A DNA stretch of 8,684 bases from an uncultured Anaerolineaceae bacterium (lineage in GTDB: Bacteria > Chloroflexota > Anaerolineae > Anaerolineales > Anaerolineaceae), in the NCBI GenBank assembly GCA_937894825.1, contig CALCQT010000483.1, forward strand, positions 1 through 8,684, given 5' to 3'. The position numbers and the translations under genes were made by a program. Shown one piece after another: positions 6,597 to 8,684 of this stretch; the first letter of the stretch is position 1, and the number at the start of each line of letters is the position of its first letter. The notes below the pieces were generated by a model. That model did not search any database and was not told where the DNA came from. It saw only the letters and a program-made list of their open reading frames with translations.

Positions 6597-8198
6597 TCAG
6601 GCTTTCGGACCGGCGTCAATGATCTTCTGTGAAGTGCGCTCAGCGTATTTCCCGAAATTCTTTACAAACGCTGCGGCGAGTTTCTTCGCGGATTCATCAT
6701 AAGCGGCTTTATCAGCCCAGGTATCGCGCGGATTCAGAACTTCTGCCGGAACGTCCGGGCAGGAGGTCGGAATTTCAAGGCCGAAGAAAGGTTCTGTCTC
6801 AAAGGATACGCTGTCAAAAGCTCCCGTCAACGCAGCGCGGACAAAAGCGCGGGTGTAAGGCAGCTTGAAGCGGGCGCCGACGCCGTAAGGGCCACCGGAC
6901 CAACCGGTGTTCAGCAACCAGACTTTGGAATCATTCTCGTCGATCCGTTTTCCCAGCATTTCGGCGTAAACGGAAGGATGCAGCGGCAGGAACGGCTGGC
7001 CAAAGCAGGTTGAGAAGCTCGGCTGCGGTTCGGTAATGCCCGTTTCGGTTCCGGCCAATTTGGAGGTATAACCGGACATGAAATAATACATGGCCTGTTC
7101 ACGGGAAAGCCGGGAGATCGGAGGCAGGATGCCGGAGGCGTCCGCAGTCAGCATGAAAATATTCTTCGGATGTCCGGCATGGCCTTCTTCAACGATACCG
7201 TCAATGAAATGAATCGGATAGGCGCCGCGGGTGTTTTCCGTGAGCGAGTCATCGTCGAAGTCAATCTCATGGGTCAGTTCGTCATAAACAACGTTCTCCA
7301 GAACAGCAGAGAACTTATGGACGGCGTCCCAGATGAGCGGTTCGTGTTCCTGGCTCAGTTTAATCATTTTCGCGTAGCAGCCGCCTTCGAAGTTGAAGAC
7401 GCCGTTATCGCTCCAGCCATGTTCGTCGTCGCCGATCAGCAGTCGTTCCGGATCAGAGGACAGGGTGGTTTTTCCGGTACCGGAAAGGCCAAAGAACAGT
7501 GCAGTGTCGCCGTCTTTTCCAACGTTGGCGGAACAGTGCATGGTCATCACGCCTTTGAGAGGAAGGAGGAGGTTCAAAACGGAGAAGATGGATTTCTTGA
7601 TTTCGCCGGCATATTTTGTTCCGCCGATCAAAACAATTTTCTTCAGGTAGTTAACAATCACGAATGCTTCGCTGTTTGTTCCGTCTTCTTCTTTGATAGC
7701 TTCAAGCCCGGGTACGTTGATGACGGTAAATTCAGGCACGCGATCGGGGCGGGTTGAAAGCTCAGGGCGAATGAACAAATCGTTTGCGAAAAGGTTCGAC
7801 CAGGCATATTCGGTGATTACACGGATCGGAAATGCATAGTCAGGATCCGCGCCTGCTTCGAGGTCCGCGATGAACAGATCTTTCCCCTGGACATACCCTA
7901 ACATCTTCGTGTACAGTTTCTCGAATTTCTCCGGCGATATTTTTACGTTAACACTGGTCCAGTCGATTCCTTTTTCCTGATCTGTACCATTATCCACAAT
8001 AAATTTATCTTTGGGAGACCGTCCAGTGCGGGCGCCGGTTGACGCAATCAGTGCGCCATCGGGAGAAAGAACGCCTTCGCCTCGTTTGACTGCTTCCGCA
8101 ACCAAAACAGCAGGCTGAGCATTCCAGTAAATTTTTCCGGCGTTTTTAATACCATAATTCTCTAAACCATATTTGCCGGGAATGCCAATATTTTCCAT
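6597..8198 (-). CDS. pckA: Phosphoenolpyruvate carboxykinase (ATP)
   Basis: The enzyme interconverts oxaloacetate plus ATP with PEP, CO2 and ADP in the cytoplasm. It is gluconeogenic, or in many fermenters runs as CO2 fixation towards succinate. The 533-residue length fits the ATP-dependent family. RTGRSPKDKF at 57-66 contacts substrate. GTKYAGEIKKS at 193-203 and MHCSANVG at 220-227 carry the metal and substrate ligands. GLSGTGKTTLS at 237-247 is the P-loop, IGDDEHGW at 255-262 is kinase motif 2, and ENTRGAYPI at 321-329 and NTGWSGGPYGVG at 430-441 complete the site. No key residue is missing. GGAGGAA (complement of 8206-8212) lies 7 bases before the ATG and fixes the start. The gene has its own upstream AT-rich promoter region and shares the terminator at 6543-6574. 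Confidence 0.98.
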   Translation of the reverse strand: MENIGIPGKYGLENYGIKNAGKIYWNAQPAVLVAEAVKRGEGVLSPDGALIASTGARTGRSPKDKFIVDNGTDQEKGIDWTSVNVKISPEKFEKLYTKMLGYVQGKDLFIADLEAGADPDYAFPIRVITEYAWSNLFANDLFIRPELSTRPDRVPEFTVINVPGLEAIKEEDGTNSEAFVIVNYLKKIVLIGGTKYAGEIKKSIFSVLNLLLPLKGVMTMHCSANVGKDGDTALFFGLSGTGKTTLSSDPERLLIGDDEHGWSDNGVFNFEGGCYAKMIKLSQEHEPLIWDAVHKFSAVLENVVYDELTHEIDFDDDSLTENTRGAYPIHFIDGIVEEGHAGHPKNIFMLTADASGILPPISRLSREQAMYYFMSGYTSKLAGTETGITEPQPSFSTCFGQPFLPLHPSVYAEMLGKRIDENDSKVWLLNTGWSGGPYGVGARFKLPYTRAFVRAALTGAFDSVSFETEPFFGLEIPTSCPDVPAEVLNPRDTWADKAAYDESAKKLAAAFVKNFGKYAERTSQKIIDAGPKA

Positions 8199-8229
8199 AC
8201 TTCAATTCCTCCACGTGTATTTAGTTATG

Positions 8230-8247
8230 ATGCGGCAGTCGCCGCAT
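8230..8247 (-). promoter_or_regulatory. GC-rich hairpin in the pckA leader
   Basis: ATGCGGC and GCCGCAT form a perfect 7-bp stem around a 4-base loop, about 32 bases before the pckA start codon and 17 bases before its ribosome binding site. No U-run follows, so it is not a terminator. In the leader RNA it may affect stability or translation. I recognise no known riboswitch or leader class. Confidence 0.4.
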
Positions 8248-8262
8248 TTCAGAATTTTGAAA
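8247..8262. promoter_or_regulatory. Near-palindrome upstream of pckA
   Basis: On the pckA strand this reads TTTCAAAATTCTGAAA, a 16-bp inverted repeat with one imperfect pair. It shares TTTCAAAATT and TGAA with the palindrome before pfk at 69-81. It would lie within the leader if transcription starts near 8310, so it would act as a roadblock-type operator if functional. The evidence is weak. Confidence 0.2.
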
Positions 8263-8316
8263 CATATTGCTACTAGAATTCCTTCGCTATCAGGACCCCT
8301 TTTGCAACAAATAATA

Positions 8317-8343
8317 ATTATACATGGAATAGAAAAAAATCAA
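8317..8343 (-). promoter_or_regulatory. Probable pckA promoter
   Basis: On the minus strand, TTGATT (8343-8338) and a perfect TATAAT (8322-8317) are separated by 15 bases, shorter than the optimum of 17. A second TATAAT at 8354-8349 has no clear -35 partner. A start near 8310 would give a leader of about 110 nt. The AT-rich composition makes chance matches likely. Confidence 0.4.
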
Positions 8344-8374
8344 TCTGAATTATATAAACAATTACAGACAAAAG

Positions 8375-8412
8375 GAGCGGAAATGACCGTCATCCCAGCC
8401 TCGTTTCCGCTC
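8375..8412 (-). terminator. Intrinsic terminator after nusB
   Basis: On the minus strand GAGCGGAAA and TTTCCGCTC form a 9-bp stem around a 20-base loop, followed by CTTTTGTC. The short T-run follows only in this orientation, which suits the end of the nusB transcript 56 bases after its stop. The long loop and short T-run suggest moderate efficiency. Confidence 0.55.
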
Positions 8413-8467
8413 TTGTCGCTTAAATAATATGTTTTGGATGGATTGTCCAATCCGGGAGAATGGATTT

Positions 8468-8684
8468 CTATAAGGAAGCTTTAAGCTCCTCCTGGTGCGC
8501 TGCGAGACTGCCCAAAACGCCATTCACAAACCGCTGTGAACTTTCAGAACCAAAGATTTTCGCCAGATCCACGCATTCATTAATCGCAACACGGAGTGGT
8601 GTTCTCTCGGAAATCGCAAATTCCCAGACTGCGATCCGGATAATATTCCGGTCAATAACAGCGCTTTGATCAATTGGCCATTCC
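8468..8684 (-). CDS. nusB: Transcription antitermination protein NusB (C-terminal part)
   Basis: NusB binds boxA RNA together with NusE (ribosomal protein S10) in antitermination complexes, notably on rRNA operons. The last 71 residues are visible; the N-terminal half lies beyond the right edge. The reading frame shows the family's most conserved segments in order: IDRNIIRIAVWEF (residues 10-22 of the visible part), TPLRVAINECVDLAKIFG (28-45), and SSQRFVNGVLGSL (48-60), followed by a short polar tail and TAG. The spacing between these blocks is normal and there is no frameshift. It is transcribed towards pckA but separated from it by 269 bases that hold a terminator and a likely promoter, so the two are probably separate units. 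Confidence 0.93.
   Translation of the reverse strand, partial: EWPIDQSAVIDRNIIRIAVWEFAISERTPLRVAINECVDLAKIFGSESSQRFVNGVLGSLAAHQEELKASL

Noticed and set aside
7170..7757. 195-codon open frame on the plus strand inside pckA
   Set aside because: It lies antisense to the P-loop region of a certain gene, shows no family motif, and has no ribosome binding site of note.
8221..8265. 14-codon open frame in the pckA leader (minus strand), possible leader peptide
   Set aside because: The nearest AAGGA is about 14 bases from its ATG, too far, and the peptide has no run of a regulatory amino acid.
8460..8669. 69-codon open frame on the plus strand at the right edge
   Set aside because: The opposite strand encodes the conserved NusB C-terminus, so this is its antisense shadow.
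1..8684. CRISPR array, insertion sequence, prophage, toxin-antitoxin or defence genes
   Set aside because: No regularly spaced repeats, transposase or integrase motifs, or small paired genes were seen; all main frames are assigned to housekeeping-type genes.

Overview
The window holds seven protein genes (one cut by the right edge) and one tRNA gene, densely packed and of moderate G+C. Its content suggests a fermentative, probably anaerobic bacterium with central-metabolism genes of the kind seen in Bacillota. The phosphofructokinase and the exopolyphosphatase-like protein resemble, from memory, the second-paralogue forms common in Clostridia. A tRNA without an encoded CCA end and a solitary prepilin peptidase domain would also fit other anaerobes, such as Anaerolineae of the Chloroflexota. 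The phylum cannot be fixed without a search.

Region 1 (112-5001, + strand) is a tight three-gene operon: a phosphofructokinase with an unusual donor-site motif, an exopolyphosphatase/GppA-family protein fused to an HD domain, and polyphosphate kinase 1. The first two genes overlap by 8 bases and the third starts 11 bases after the second. PPK1 keeps every catalytic residue I can place. The Ppx-like protein has lost several acidic active-site positions, so the operon may make polyphosphate without a normal degrading partner, or with a sensor in its place.

Region 2 (5002-5359) is intergenic. It carries a hairpin right after ppk, a segment resembling the anticodon and T arms of the neighbouring tRNA (probably a decayed copy), a strong sigma-70-type promoter and a tRNA with anticodon CAT.

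Region 3 (5360-6516, + strand) is a translationally coupled pair: a minimal A24 prepilin peptidase-like membrane protein and a NimA-type pyridoxamine 5'-phosphate oxidase-fold flavoprotein. A strong 14-bp inverted repeat at 6543-6574 ends this unit and, from the other side, pckA.

Region 4 (6597-8684, - strand) reads from the right: the C-terminal half of nusB, a weak intrinsic terminator, an AT-rich promoter, a leader of about 110 nt with a GC-rich hairpin, and ATP-dependent PEP carboxykinase (pckA). The window thus holds a glycolytic enzyme (PFK) and a PEP/oxaloacetate enzyme (PckA), and a similar TTTCAAAATT/TGAA palindrome lies upstream of each.

I found no defence system, CRISPR array, insertion sequence or integrase. 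The points most worth checking are the degenerate Ppx active site, the PFK donor specificity inside a polyphosphate operon, and the tRNA-like remnant.
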